This document shows, piece by piece, positions 1-7,777 of a stretch of 34,963 bases of DNA. This DNA comes from Bacteroidota bacterium (lineage in GTDB: Bacteria; Bacteroidota; Bacteroidia; Chitinophagales; Chitinophagaceae). The notes below the pieces were generated by a model that was not told the origin of the DNA, searched no databases, and saw nothing but the letters and a program-made list of their open reading frames with translations. Positions within the stretch are counted from its first letter, which is position 1. Every line of letters starts with the position of its first letter. Location of the stretch: contig JAFDXH010000290.1 of the NCBI GenBank assembly GCA_018268075.1, positions 1 through 34,963 of the forward strand, given 5' to 3'. The position numbers and the translations under genes were made by a program.

Positions 1-924
1 GAGCGAATTTTGGGTGCACTCGACTGGAACAATGCCGGCAGAAAACATGATGCTGTTTTAGTAGGGTTTAATAAAAATAAATGGCAGGTAAATGCCGGTG
101 TGGCATACAATCAAAATGCAGAAAGTATAACAGGAGGTTTTTATGATAATTCAATGAGCCAACCTTACAAATCCCTGCAATTTATTTGGACACACTATGA
201 ATCAGGAAAAGACATTTCTTTTTCATTCATCGGTATGAATAACAGTTTTCAAAGCAGAATGGATAGTTTGAATTCTTATCTGCAAACAGTAGGAGGCAAT
301 TTTTATTTCAACAAGAACAAATGGAAAAGTCAGGCTACCGCGTATTATCAATTAGGCAAAAATCATAAACGAGATGTAGCAGCATTTAATACATCTGCAT
401 GGATGGCTGCGATAAAAATCAATTATACGTTAAACAAGTATTGGGAACTGAACGGGGGCGCTGACTACCTTAGCGGAAAGAAGATGGATGATCAATCTCT
501 AACTATTACCAATTTTAATCCGCTGTATGGCACCCATCATAAATTTTATGGGAATATGGATTATTTCTATGTTTCAAGTGGGCATCATAACGTGGGGCTT
601 GTAGATATTTATGCAGGCGCTACTGCCAAAATAACTCCAGAATTATCTTCCCAGCTTGCAGTGCACCGTTTTTCAGCCGCTGCTAAGGTGGTAGGGACAC
701 AGCAAAACAGCATGAGTAAATATTTGGGTACAGAAGCAGATTTAGGGCTTTCCTATAAACTTTTAAAAGATGTAAATGTTAGTGGCGGTTATTCACAAAT
801 GTTTACATCTCCTTCTATGAAAATTTTAAAAAATATACCTTCGTCTCAGATTTTAAGGAATTGTCAGAACTGGATATGGTTGATGATCAATATTAATCCT
901 CAAATAATTTTAAAATCAAAATAA
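1..924 (+). CDS. Alginate-export-family outer-membrane porin, 3' part (5' end outside window)
   Basis: The frame is open from the first base (it reads ERILGALDWNNAG), so the gene begins upstream and 307 residues are visible. The protein is a chain of alternating polar/aromatic beta strands typical of an outer-membrane barrel, for example QVNAGVAYNQN and FYFNKNKWKSQATAYYQLG. It ends in a terminal strand, NWIWLMININPQI, resembling the last strand of alginate-export-type porins. I considered a frameshift near 830 because the sequence before that strand looks low-complexity, but the terminal strand is in frame, so I read the gene as intact at its 3' end. It lies 19 bp before nirK and probably belongs to the same transcript. 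Its substrate is unknown; passage of nitrite or anions is only a guess from context. The family call is by resemblance. Confidence 0.7.
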   Translation, partial: ERILGALDWNNAGRKHDAVLVGFNKNKWQVNAGVAYNQNAESITGGFYDNSMSQPYKSLQFIWTHYESGKDISFSFIGMNNSFQSRMDSLNSYLQTVGGNFYFNKNKWKSQATAYYQLGKNHKRDVAAFNTSAWMAAIKINYTLNKYWELNGGADYLSGKKMDDQSLTITNFNPLYGTHHKFYGNMDYFYVSSGHHNVGLVDIYAGATAKITPELSSQLAVHRFSAAAKVVGTQQNSMSKYLGTEADLGLSYKLLKDVNVSGGYSQMFTSPSMKILKNIPSSQILRNCQNWIWLMININPQIILKSK

Positions 925-943
925 ATAAAAACCAAACATTATC

Positions 944-1990
944 ATGATTCATTTAAGAAAAAAATTGCTTTTTACAGCAGTAATATCTTTTGCAAGTATT
1001 TGCTTGTTTTCTTGCAAAACCAACTCTTCTGGCAATGGCGCTGCTGATGATACAAAAATTGATACCGTGCTTACTGGTACTGTTACCGCAGAGCTTACTG
1101 TGGCGCCCAACGTACCCAAACCATTAACCTATACCTCTCCTAAAAGAGTAATGGTAACATTGGAAACTATAGAAAAGGTAATGCCCATATCGGATAGTAC
1201 ACAATATACTTTCTGGACTTTTGGAGGCCATGTACCTGGAGAATTTATTCGGGTACGGCAGGGTGATCTTGTAGATTTTACCCTTAAAAATGCCCCAGAA
1301 AGTAAAAATTCGCACAGTATAGATCTCCATGCAGTAATTGGGCCAGGAGGTGGAGCTGAAGCTACCAGCACAGCGCCGGGCCAATCTACTCATTTTCAGT
1401 TTCGTGCCTTGCATCCGGGGCTTTATGTTTACCATTGTGCCACCGGGCCGGTGCCTCTGCATATTGCTAATGGCATGTATGGTTTAATATTAGTAGAGCC
1501 CGCTGCCGGCTTACCTAAAGTAGATAAGGAATACTACCTCATGCAAGGAGATTTTTATACGCAAGGCAAATTTGAAGCACCAGGTTTGCAAGCCTTTGAT
1601 CAGGATAAGGCGCTGGCAGAAAACCCTGATTATGTTTTATTTAATGGCCGTGTAAGATCTACCACAGGCGCCAATGCCCTTCAGGCAAAAGTTGGTGAAA
1701 CTGTAAGGTTGTTTGTTGGAAACGGAGGCCCCAATCTCATTTCATCTTTTCACCCTATCGGACAAATATTTACTAAAGTGTACATAGAGGGAGGAAGTGA
1801 AGTAAACAGAGATGTTCAGACCACGCTGATTCCGGCAGGTGGAGCTTCGATCGTAGAAATGAAAATGCAAGTACCAGAAGTGATCAACCTTGTGGACCAT
1901 TCCATTTTCCGGGCATTCAATAAAGGAGCTATAGCCCAAATAAAAGTAACAGGATCTGAAAACCCTTCTGTCTTTCATAAGGGACAATAA
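944..1990 (+). CDS. nirK: Copper-containing nitrite reductase, lipoprotein form
   Basis: Reduces nitrite to nitric oxide in the cell envelope. The 348-residue protein starts with a lipoprotein signal (lipobox LFSC, Cys24) and has two cupredoxin domains. Type 1 copper ligands are His124, Cys165, His173 and Met178, in the segments HSIDLHA, YVYHCA and HIANGMYG. Type 2 copper ligands are His129, His164 and His319 ([10 protein letters not shown]). The catalytic Asp (Asp127, between the two His) and second-sphere His (His270 in SSFHPIG) are also present. Everything needed for activity is therefore visible. It is followed after 5 bp by a nirV-like gene and then by a SCO copper chaperone, which supports a copper enzyme assembled in the periplasm. 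The lipid anchor, rather than a free periplasmic form, is a notable feature. Identification is firm. Confidence 0.95.
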   Translation: MIHLRKKLLFTAVISFASICLFSCKTNSSGNGAADDTKIDTVLTGTVTAELTVAPNVPKPLTYTSPKRVMVTLETIEKVMPISDSTQYTFWTFGGHVPGEFIRVRQGDLVDFTLKNAPESKNSHSIDLHAVIGPGGGAEATSTAPGQSTHFQFRALHPGLYVYHCATGPVPLHIANGMYGLILVEPAAGLPKVDKEYYLMQGDFYTQGKFEAPGLQAFDQDKALAENPDYVLFNGRVRSTTGANALQAKVGETVRLFVGNGGPNLISSFHPIGQIFTKVYIEGGSEVNRDVQTTLIPAGGASIVEMKMQVPEVINLVDHSIFRAFNKGAIAQIKVTGSENPSVFHKGQ

Positions 1991-1995
1991 CCCAA

Positions 1996-2796
1996 GTGGG
2001 TAAGTTGAAAACAGTTGTAACCATATTAATGATAATTATTTTACCCTGGGCGGTCGAAGCTCAGGGTAAATTGGTTACCTCCCAAAAATCAGTAATCATT
2101 CCGGCAGGAAGTTACACTCCATTTTTTATTACCAAAAGCGATAAACCTTTAAAAATTGCTTCTTTTAAAATGGATGAAACTGCAGTGACCAATGTAGAAT
2201 TTCTGGAATTTGTGAAAGCAAACGCCCAATGGCGAAAATCAAAAATAAACCGCCTCTTTGCAGATAGTAATTATCTTAAAAACTGGGAGGGAGATCTGGA
2301 TATTGGCGCAGCAAATAAAAATATTTACAATTCCCCTGTAGTATATGTTTCATGGTTTGCTGCTAAAGCATATAGTGAATGGAAAAATAAACAATTGCCT
2401 ACCGTGGCTCAATGGGAACTTGCAGCCAATGGGCGGCCAAAAAATATAAAATATAAAACTCTTACAGATTATATTTTAGGATGGTACGAAAAGCCCAACC
2501 CGCCGATATTGCCTAATGTCAAATCTACCTACCAGAATGAATATGGCTTGTATGATATGCATGGCCTTATTTGGGAGTGGACTTTCAATTTTAATAGTTT
2601 TATTGGCTCTACAGATACAAGAGGCAATACTCAGGTAGATGCAAACAATTTTTGCGCAGGTGGCGCTGTTAATGTAAAAAACAAGGCCGACTATGCCAGT
2701 TTTATGAGGTACAGTTACCGGGGAAGCCTTAAAGGAAATTACTGCATCGGAAATCTCGGATTTCGGTGTGTACAAAATTTAACGAGCCATGATTAA
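1996..2796 (+). CDS. nirV: NirV-like protein with FGE/SUMF1 (formylglycine-generating-enzyme-like) domain
   Basis: 266 residues with an N-terminal signal peptide (ILPWAVEAQG) and one FGE-sulfatase fold domain from about residue 35 to the end. Family marks are FKMDETAVTNVEFLEFV, SPVVYVSWFAAKAYSEW, LPTVAQWELAANG, YDMHGLIWEW and the C-terminal NLGFRC. Proteins of this fold next to nirK are called NirV in denitrifiers; their exact job is not settled. The only cysteines are 220, 250 and 258. The Cys-x4-Cys pair that catalyses formylglycine formation in true FGEs is missing from its usual place ahead of NLGFR, so this copy is probably not a sulfatase activator. The start is GTG at 1996, 5 bp after nirK; a TTG at 2005 is possible. 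The end overlaps the SCO gene by 8 bp, implying translational coupling. Confidence 0.85.
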   Translation: MGKLKTVVTILMIIILPWAVEAQGKLVTSQKSVIIPAGSYTPFFITKSDKPLKIASFKMDETAVTNVEFLEFVKANAQWRKSKINRLFADSNYLKNWEGDLDIGAANKNIYNSPVVYVSWFAAKAYSEWKNKQLPTVAQWELAANGRPKNIKYKTLTDYILGWYEKPNPPILPNVKSTYQNEYGLYDMHGLIWEWTFNFNSFIGSTDTRGNTQVDANNFCAGGAVNVKNKADYASFMRYSYRGSLKGNYCIGNLGFRCVQNLTSHD

Positions 2797-3400
2797 AAGG
2801 TTGCTTCTTTTTCTGATAACGGCATTGGCATTAATAAGCTGCTCTGAAGATTCAAATAAATCTGCGTTTATCGGTGATAGTCGTGCAGCTAATACTGCAC
2901 CAGTAGGCACTTTGCCGGCAGAAAGTTTGTATTCAATAAGCGACTCATTTCAAACACAGGATAATACAGTGATCACTCTTGATCATTTCCGGGGGAAACC
3001 TACAGTAGTGGGAATGATATTTACTCATTGCACCTATGCCTGCCCAAGATTGACGGCAGACATCCAAAATATTGAGGACAGCTTGCAAAATGAAAATGGA
3101 AAAATTAATTTTCTGCTGGTGAGCTTTGATCATGAGAGAGACAATCCTGCTCAATTGAAAAAATTTGCAGATAGCCTGAAGTTGGATAAAAACTGGACCC
3201 TGCTGCATGGAAGTGAAGCATCAGTAAGAACACTTTCGATATTATTAAATGTGCAATATGAAAAAGATGGAGAAGGAAATTTTTCCCATAGTAATATTAT
3301 TTCCGTTTTAGACAAAGAGGGTAAGCTCGCTTACCAAAAGGAAGGCCTCAATGCAAACCAATCTGCTACGATTGCTTCGATAAAGAATATGCTGAAATAA
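2789..3400 (+). CDS. SCO1/SenC-family copper chaperone lipoprotein
   Basis: A 203-residue thioredoxin-fold protein with a lipoprotein signal (ALISC, Cys18). It carries the SCO copper site: Cys81 and Cys85 in FTHCTYACP and His167 in NFSHSN. SCO proteins deliver copper to, or keep reduced, copper centres in the periplasm, classically CuA of cytochrome oxidase. Here the start lies inside the end of nirV and the gene closes the nirK operon, so the likely client is NirK. That client is an inference from position. A weak terminator-like hairpin with a long T run follows at once. Family assignment is firm. Confidence 0.92.
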   Translation: MIKRLLLFLITALALISCSEDSNKSAFIGDSRAANTAPVGTLPAESLYSISDSFQTQDNTVITLDHFRGKPTVVGMIFTHCTYACPRLTADIQNIEDSLQNENGKINFLLVSFDHERDNPAQLKKFADSLKLDKNWTLLHGSEASVRTLSILLNVQYEKDGEGNFSHSNIISVLDKEGKLAYQKEGLNANQSATIASIKNMLK

Positions 3401-3403
3401 AAT

Positions 3404-3438
3404 AAAAGATACCCAGCCGGGACTTTCGTTTTTTTTTT
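3404..3438 (+). terminator. Probable terminator after the nirK operon
   Basis: A short stem, CCC at 3412-3414 with GGG at 3419-3421, is extended across an internal loop by AAAG at 3405-3408 and CTTT at 3423-3426. An unbroken run of ten T follows at 3429-3438. It lies 4 bp after the SCO stop codon. The stem is weak; the T run is the strongest part. Confidence 0.5.
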
Positions 3439-3759
3439 GATCAGAACTTTCTAATCTATTCAGTAGAATGAATAGCTGTCATTTATTCGAAAATCAAAAT
3501 AACAATTACGACAAATTTTAAATCCCTTAGACCGGGGTTTTTGCATTGATAGGCAAATAGATTTTTTTAAAAATTGGGTTCTATATTTTACCGGTTTGCG
3601 GCTTTGATATGTGATGGCATTTAAGTACAAAAGTTCAATAGATTTACTGCCACTAAACCTTGAACAAATGCCTCATAGAAGGGCTATACCCGCCACCTTG
3701 CAAAGCTGGTATAAGCGTAGGCCTGTGCGGTTTTACAAAATTGCTACCATAAGCGTTGG
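3439..3759. other. Gene-free stretch left of the restriction-modification remnant
   Basis: No open frame with recognisable coding character was found on either strand. The only structure noted is the 21-base segment at 3692-3712, which is nearly repeated at 7576-7596. The right end runs into the tail of the decayed hsdS at 3760. Confidence 0.5.
3692..3712. repeat. 21-base near-repeat, copy 1
   Basis: Matches 7576-7596 at 19 of 21 positions, including the identical 12-base core caaagctggtat. Both copies are in the same orientation, 3.9 kb apart, and they bracket the decayed restriction-modification locus, a lipoprotein gene and the old-yellow-enzyme gene. Confidence 0.5.
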
Positions 3760-3918
3760 CTAATTCAGTAATATTTCTTCAATTGCTGAACTCGCTTTTT
3801 TCAAGAGTTCTTTTGTTTGGTCTTTGAGTTGTTGGGCTTGTTGTCTGATTTTTGTAATGTGTTCTGCAATTTCTTTTAACTCATCTGCAAATTCATTTTT
3901 TAAAAATTTTGTGTCTGA
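3760..3918 (-). pseudogene. C-terminal remnant of a type I restriction specificity subunit (hsdS)
   Basis: The minus strand reads an open stretch from 3918 to a TAG at 3760-3762, ending AEHITKIRQQAQQLKDQT and then LLKKASSAIEEILLN. This is the characteristic charged coiled-coil tail that closes many HsdS proteins. A TAA lies directly upstream in frame (3919-3921), and no DNA-recognition domain can be seen before it. The gene is therefore a stump of about 52 codons. It follows the broken BRO-family gene and the hsdM tail on the same strand, the expected order for a type I locus. Identification rests on the tail pattern and on the context. Confidence 0.6.
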
Positions 3919-4058
3919 TTAGTCAATGTGATATTTTTTCAAATTAGTGTTTCTCAAAAATACAACTCTATCACTTTAAGTAAAAGGTTCTAACCTTAGG
4001 TGTGGCGTTGTTCCTGTTTTGATGTTTTTGAGTGTTGGTGAAATAGTATAGCTGCTCA

Positions 4059-4911
4059 TTACTTTTTAGGCTTTAATTGTTTTGCAGTTTGGCTTTTGAG
4101 TAAAATTGCTCTTGCATTTAGACCCGTTACCACTTTTTTACCCGTTTTGGCTTCTAATTCTTTGCGCGCTACATTGGCAACGTTGCCGCCTTGTTTGGCT
4201 ACTTTCTTACTTTCTTCAAAATCTTTTGGGTTTACGGCTTGCGAAATATCTTTAGTAGACGCTTCGGCAAGCATATTTAGAATAAGTTCGGTATTGGTCA
4301 TATTGGCTCGAAGGTTTTCTTTTTTAGACCTTTTAATATTTTGTATTCTTTCGTTGTTTTATCGCTCCATGCTTTTGTAATAATATCTGTGAGTGTAGCA
4401 AAATGAACACCTTCTTTCAATCCTCTTTTTTCCCATTCATCTGTTAGTTCTTTTCTTATCTCAATACTTTTAAGTCGCTGGTTTATCCAATTTTCAGAAT
4501 ATCCTAATTGTAGATATTATTCCAAAGCCCTGTCAATGCTTAGTTCAGGGTCTTGCATTTCGTCTAATCGTTCGCTTGCTACTTGTGCAAGCCATAGTTT
4601 AAAAGGTTCTGCTTTGGGGGAGGGATGGATTGTATAAGCCGGAAAAGTTGTTCTGTATCTGCAACATCAGTTTTATAAAATTTACCATCAGAAGATTGCA
4701 TTTTCAGTTGACTACAATTTGTAGCCAACTGACTTCCTTCTTTTTTAAGCCTTATTTTAAGCACACTCCAATATTTTCTTGCATTGGGACTGCCGGTTAA
4801 AATTTCGATGACATCAATAATTGATATAAACCATTTTTCTTGTTCAGCATCCCATCATAAGGCTCTTACCTTTTTATCTTCAAATATTTTAATGGAATTT
4901 TGTAGTTTCAT
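4059..4911 (-). pseudogene. Broken BRO-N-type prophage-antirepressor-like gene
   Basis: Joining three frames on the minus strand rebuilds a nearly full-length BRO-family protein of the kind common in Bacteroidota. It starts MKLQNSIKIFEDKKVRAL at 4911, continues WFISIIDVIEILTGSPNARK and DVADTEQLFRLIQSI, then PFKLWLAQVASERLDE, and ends with NARKELEAKTGKKVV-like sequence (read as VARKELEAKTGKKVV). Four lesions are visible: an in-frame TGA at 4855-4857, a one-base loss in the C run (plus-strand G run 4616-4620), a TAA at 4517-4519, and a one-base loss in an A run (plus-strand T run 4320-4325). The gene is clearly dead. The longest intact piece, 4059-4301, is only the conserved tail. It sits between hsdM and hsdS fragments, where such genes are often inserted in type I loci. 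Confidence 0.8.
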
Positions 4912-4948
4912 GATTCTTGCAGTTTATAGAATAATCGTTTTTTTTAAG

Positions 4949-5365
4949 TTACTTCTCCGTTTTGCTGATATGAGCAATAAATTTTGAAAGCTCTTTGCCT
5001 ATTTCAATCAATTCATTGTTGTTGGTGCTTCTTCCTGTGGTATCATAGCCAATGTCTTCGGCTATTGCCATAAAAATTGGATAGTCGTCCAATGCAGTTT
5101 GTTTTGTCAAAAAATATTTTTCGGCCAATTCTTCTTTCAGCAAATTTACTTTGTCGGTAAAGGTTGTCTGAGCCACTGATTTTTCTGATTGAATGATTTC
5201 TGTGATTTTCTTTTTATCAAAAGTTGGGTTTGCTTTTTTTGCATCTGTTTCTAATTTCTTAATTGCATCGGATTTTTCCTTTTCCCATTTTTCAACGGTA
5301 GCGATATAGTTGTCTTCGTCAAACCGGAAAAGTCCTTTTTCTATTCCCGTATCTATTAAATTCAT
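4949..5365 (-). pseudogene. C-terminal fragment of a type I restriction DNA methylase subunit (hsdM)
   Basis: 138 residues matching the region after the methylase domain of HsdM: GLFRFDEDNYIATVEKWEKE, a long charged helix, then DDYPIFMAIAEDIGYDTTGR and NNNELIEIGKELSKFI. The SAM-binding and NPPF motifs of the catalytic domain are absent, and a TAG lies six codons upstream of the apparent ATG, so only about the last quarter is left. The ATG at 5365 is probably an internal Met rather than a real start. The end lies 38 bp before the broken BRO-family gene. No hsdR was seen in the window. Confidence 0.75.
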
Positions 5366-5375
5366 TCTTATTTTC

Positions 5376-5588
5376 TTAGGCCGCTAAATTGAGTTTATAA
5401 AACCCGTATTTGTCAAAAATGCCCGTCAAACTGCTCATTGTCCCGAAGTCGCGTGGTGGGCGGTTGGGCAAAATAAAGTGAGCCAATTTGTACCGGCTTG
5501 GGGGCGTATTACAGTTCTTTTTATTTTGCGAAGCATGGCATTTTGTCTTTTGTTCCCCTGATCGTTTACGGACATTTGTGGGTATTTT
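5376..5588 (-). other. Unassigned 70-codon open frame without an N-terminal start
   Basis: The minus strand is open from 5588 (after a TAA) to a TAA at 5376-5378. The C-terminal half reads like protein: SRYKLAHFILPNRPPRDFG, then TMSSLTGIFDKYGFYKLN. The underlying DNA is locally richer in GC than its surroundings (plus-strand 5450-5510). I do not recognise a family. It could be the tail of a lost gene, a spurious frame in a dispersed repeat, or chance. It abuts the hsdM fragment. Confidence 0.3.
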
Positions 5589-5850
5589 TTAGGGACGAGC
5601 ACTACTATTTTTATTCACTAAATAGTACAAAAAACCTTGCGGGAAAATGATACTATATTGAAATTATAAATTAGCCCAAACGTACATGGTATAAGGCCTA
5701 TAGAAATTATTGGTTGAACTTAATAATATTAAATTCCCTATTCAATCTCCGATTTTTGTTTAATACATCCAATCTTAACTAATTATTTATAGTTTCAATA
5801 ATATCTGGCATCATTTTGTATTCTTATTGAGTTCAAAAAAAATATAAATA
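5589..5850. other. AT-rich intergenic DNA before the glycine-zipper lipoprotein
   Basis: Very AT-rich, with no open frame or clear hairpin found. It presumably holds the promoter of the gene starting at 5851, but I could not pick a convincing TAnnTTTG element. Confidence 0.4.
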
Positions 5851-6372
5851 ATGATGAGTGTTAATTTTTTTAAGTATGTTTTATTGCTATTTACCATTTC
5901 AAGTGTTTTTTATGCTTGTAAATCAAATGCTGGTAATGAAACAAGGAATATTCAATTACTATCAGATTCTACTACCTATAGAAACAATATAAAGTCTGAT
6001 ACTGCAACCGGTGTAAGTCCCGTAAAGAAGGCAAGTGTTACCACCATTCACAAATCAACTGGTAATCATAATTCGACTGTGCATACTAACGAGAATGGCA
6101 ATACTTCCAATAATAATTCTGCTTCAACAGCCAATAATTCAAACTCGGGCTCCAATGAAAAGACATCCACAACTACCACCTCCTCACAAAAGAAGGGATG
6201 GAGTAAAGGTGCACAAGGCGCTGTAATTGGTGGCGCTACAGGCGCTGTGGGTGGCGCTATTATTTCGAAGAAGAAGGGAACAGGTGCGGCAATTGGCGCT
6301 GTTGTAGGCGCTGCCGGCGGATATATTATCGGGCATGAAAAAGATAAGAAGGATGGCCGCGTAAACAAATAA
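5851..6372 (+). CDS. Glycine-zipper lipoprotein
   Basis: 173 residues in three parts. The first is a lipoprotein signal ending FYAC (Cys23). The second is a long low-complexity Ser/Thr/Asn linker, about residues 50-115. The third is a YMGG/glycine-zipper segment of about 45 residues containing GAQGAVIGGATGAVGGAI and GAVVGAAGGYIIGHEKD. Glycine zippers of this type insert in or associate with membranes; the biological role is usually unknown. Two adjacent ATGs (5851 and 5854) could start the gene. A strong hairpin terminator follows 21 bp after the stop. The gene stands alone just right of the decayed restriction locus. The fold call is good; the function is unknown. Confidence 0.8.
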   Translation: MMSVNFFKYVLLLFTISSVFYACKSNAGNETRNIQLLSDSTTYRNNIKSDTATGVSPVKKASVTTIHKSTGNHNSTVHTNENGNTSNNNSASTANNSNSGSNEKTSTTTTSSQKKGWSKGAQGAVIGGATGAVGGAIISKKKGTGAAIGAVVGAAGGYIIGHEKDKKDGRVNK

Positions 6373-6393
6373 AAAATTTGAAATATAAATGAG

Positions 6394-6420
6394 CCCCGGT
6401 CAGGATGGCCGGGGGTTTTT
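6394..6420 (+). terminator. Rho-independent terminator
   Basis: CCCCGG at 6394-6399 pairs with CCGGGG at 6409-6414 around a nine-base loop, followed by a T run at 6416-6420. It lies between the lipoprotein gene (plus) and the 3' end of the convergent old-yellow-enzyme gene (minus). Confidence 0.85.
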
Positions 6421-6457
6421 AGAATTGAAAGTGAAAAATTTTCTTTCTTTTCAATTA

Positions 6458-7528
6458 TTACTTTGTAAATATAGCCCGCTCATATTGTACCGGCCACTCA
6501 GTCTTTTCATTGATAATGGCGGAAGCTTGCAGCGGGAAATAGGGGTTTCTTAAAAATTCTCTTGCCATAAATACAAGATCAGCTTTCTCTTCCGAAATGA
6601 TAGCCTGAGCCTGCTGGGCAGATGTTATTAATCCAACGGCTGCAGTAGAAATGCCTGCTTCTTTTTTAATTTGTGCTGCAAATGGTAATTGGTATAATGG
6701 CGCTACAGGAATTTTCTGAGCTGGCGATATTCCTCCACTGGAACAATCTATCACATCTACACCTTCATTTTTTAAAAGGTGGGCCAATTTGATAGAATCG
6801 AATATATCCCAGCCACCCTCTACCCAATCTACCGAAGATATTCTTACAAATAAAGGCATTTGCGCAGGCATTATATTTTTCATGCCCTTCACTATTTCTA
6901 TAAGTAGGTGAGTGCGGTTTTCAAAGCTACCCCCGTATTGATCTGTACGAAAATTACTTAAGGGCGATAAAAATTCGTTGAGAAGATATCCATGAGCAGC
7001 ATGGATTTCAATTACGTCAAATCCGGCTTCTATTGATCGGATAGTGGCATTTTCGAAGTCTTCTTTTACTTGCATTATTTGCTCTAAGCTCATTTCCAGA
7101 GGTGCCCATTCTTCTGGCCTATACGATACAGCAGAGGGGGCTATTGTTTGCCAACCACCATCATTTATATTTAGTTGGCGTGCGCCATTCCATGGGCTGG
7201 CATGGCTTGCCTTGCGGCCTGCATGTGCCAATTGAATTCCGGCTTTTGCCCCATTATTTTTTATAAAATGAGTAATTTTTTTTAAAAAATTGATATGTTC
7301 ATCTTTCCACAAGCCCAGATCGTCTGGTGAAATACGCCCTTCTGGTGAAACAGCGGTAGCTTCAGTAAAGACCAAAGAGGCGCCCCCGACAGCTCTGCTT
7401 CCAAGGTGAACAAGGTGCCAATCATTTGCAAATCCGTCTATGCTGGAGTATTGACACATGGGCGATACCACCAGCCTGTTTTTAAGTTCGAGCCCTTTAA
7501 TTGGGATCGGGGTAAAAAGATTCGCCAT
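6458..7528 (-). CDS. namA: Old yellow enzyme, YqjM/NamA-type NADPH dehydrogenase
   Basis: A 356-residue FMN-dependent TIM-barrel ene-reductase; YqjM-type enzymes use NADPH to reduce activated C=C bonds. Visible marks are the N-terminal LFTPIPIKGLELKNRLV, the thermophilic-like/YqjM signature SPMCQYSS with Cys25 and Tyr27, the FMN segment GIQLAHAGRK, the substrate-binding pair His176 and His179 in IEIHAAHGYLLNEF, the SNFRTDQYGGSFENR motif, and the C-terminal AREFLRNPYFP phosphate-binding region. Length and motif order are complete. It is a single gene on the minus strand that converges on the glycine-zipper gene. The physiological substrate is not deducible from sequence. Confidence 0.93.
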   Translation of the reverse strand: MANLFTPIPIKGLELKNRLVVSPMCQYSSIDGFANDWHLVHLGSRAVGGASLVFTEATAVSPEGRISPDDLGLWKDEHINFLKKITHFIKNNGAKAGIQLAHAGRKASHASPWNGARQLNINDGGWQTIAPSAVSYRPEEWAPLEMSLEQIMQVKEDFENATIRSIEAGFDVIEIHAAHGYLLNEFLSPLSNFRTDQYGGSFENRTHLLIEIVKGMKNIMPAQMPLFVRISSVDWVEGGWDIFDSIKLAHLLKNEGVDVIDCSSGGISPAQKIPVAPLYQLPFAAQIKKEAGISTAAVGLITSAQQAQAIISEEKADLVFMAREFLRNPYFPLQASAIINEKTEWPVQYERAIFTK

Positions 7529-7568
7529 TGTTCAACTGATTTAGAATGAAAAACTTAATAAAAACATT

Positions 7569-7576
7569 TAATTTTG
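7569..7576 (+). promoter_or_regulatory. Candidate -7 element upstream of tRNA-Arg
   Basis: TAATTTTG fits the Bacteroidota -7 consensus TAnnTTTG and lies about 53 bases before the tRNA 5' end. No clear -33 element was found, so this is tentative. The last base overlaps the second copy of the 21-base near-repeat. Confidence 0.35.
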
Positions 7577-7596
7577 CCACCCTTCAAAGCTGGTAT
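7576..7596. repeat. 21-base near-repeat, copy 2
   Basis: Matches 3692-3712 at 19 of 21 positions, in the same orientation. This copy lies in the 5' leader region of the tRNA-Arg gene. Confidence 0.5.
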
Positions 7597-7628
7597 TAAT
7601 TAGCTCAAAGGTAATTTTAAAAATACTT

Positions 7629-7700
7629 GGCCCCGTAGTTCAGTGGATAGAATAGAAGTTTCCTAAACTTTAGACACAAGTTCGATTCTTGTCGGGGCTA
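7629..7700 (+). tRNA. tRNA-Arg, anticodon CCT
   Basis: A full cloverleaf can be drawn. The acceptor stem is GGCCCCG with CGGGGCT (one G-T pair) and A73. The D stem is GTTC with GAAT. The anticodon stem is GAAGT with ACTTT around the loop TTCCTAA, giving anticodon CCT, which reads AGG. The T stem is ACAAG with CTTGT around TTCGATT. The CCA end is not encoded (CTA follows). It stands alone. Confidence 0.95.
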
Positions 7701-7777
7701 CTAAACACCTTTTTGAATAATAGAATTGAAGTAAATAAATTTCAAGTAGGTTTCTTGCGTACTATAAATATTTAGAG

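Noticed and set aside
800-924. Possible frameshift at the 3' end of the porin gene
   Set aside because: The sequence before the end looks low-complexity, but the final strand NWIWLMININP is in frame and fits the family's C-terminus. The alternative frame gives only an unremarkable acidic tail ending earlier.
3750-3770. Integron attC-like core near AAGCGTTGGC
   Set aside because: The seven-base core reads GTTGGCT, which does not fit GTTRRRY, and no paired left core or fold was found.
4096-4380. Plus-strand open frame of 94 codons
   Set aside because: It is the shadow of the conserved C-terminal tail of the BRO-family pseudogene on the minus strand.
6066-6368. Proline- and alanine-rich minus-strand frame of 100 codons
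   Set aside because: It is the mirror of the glycine-zipper and Ser/Thr linker of the lipoprotein gene, which has a signal peptide and its own terminator.
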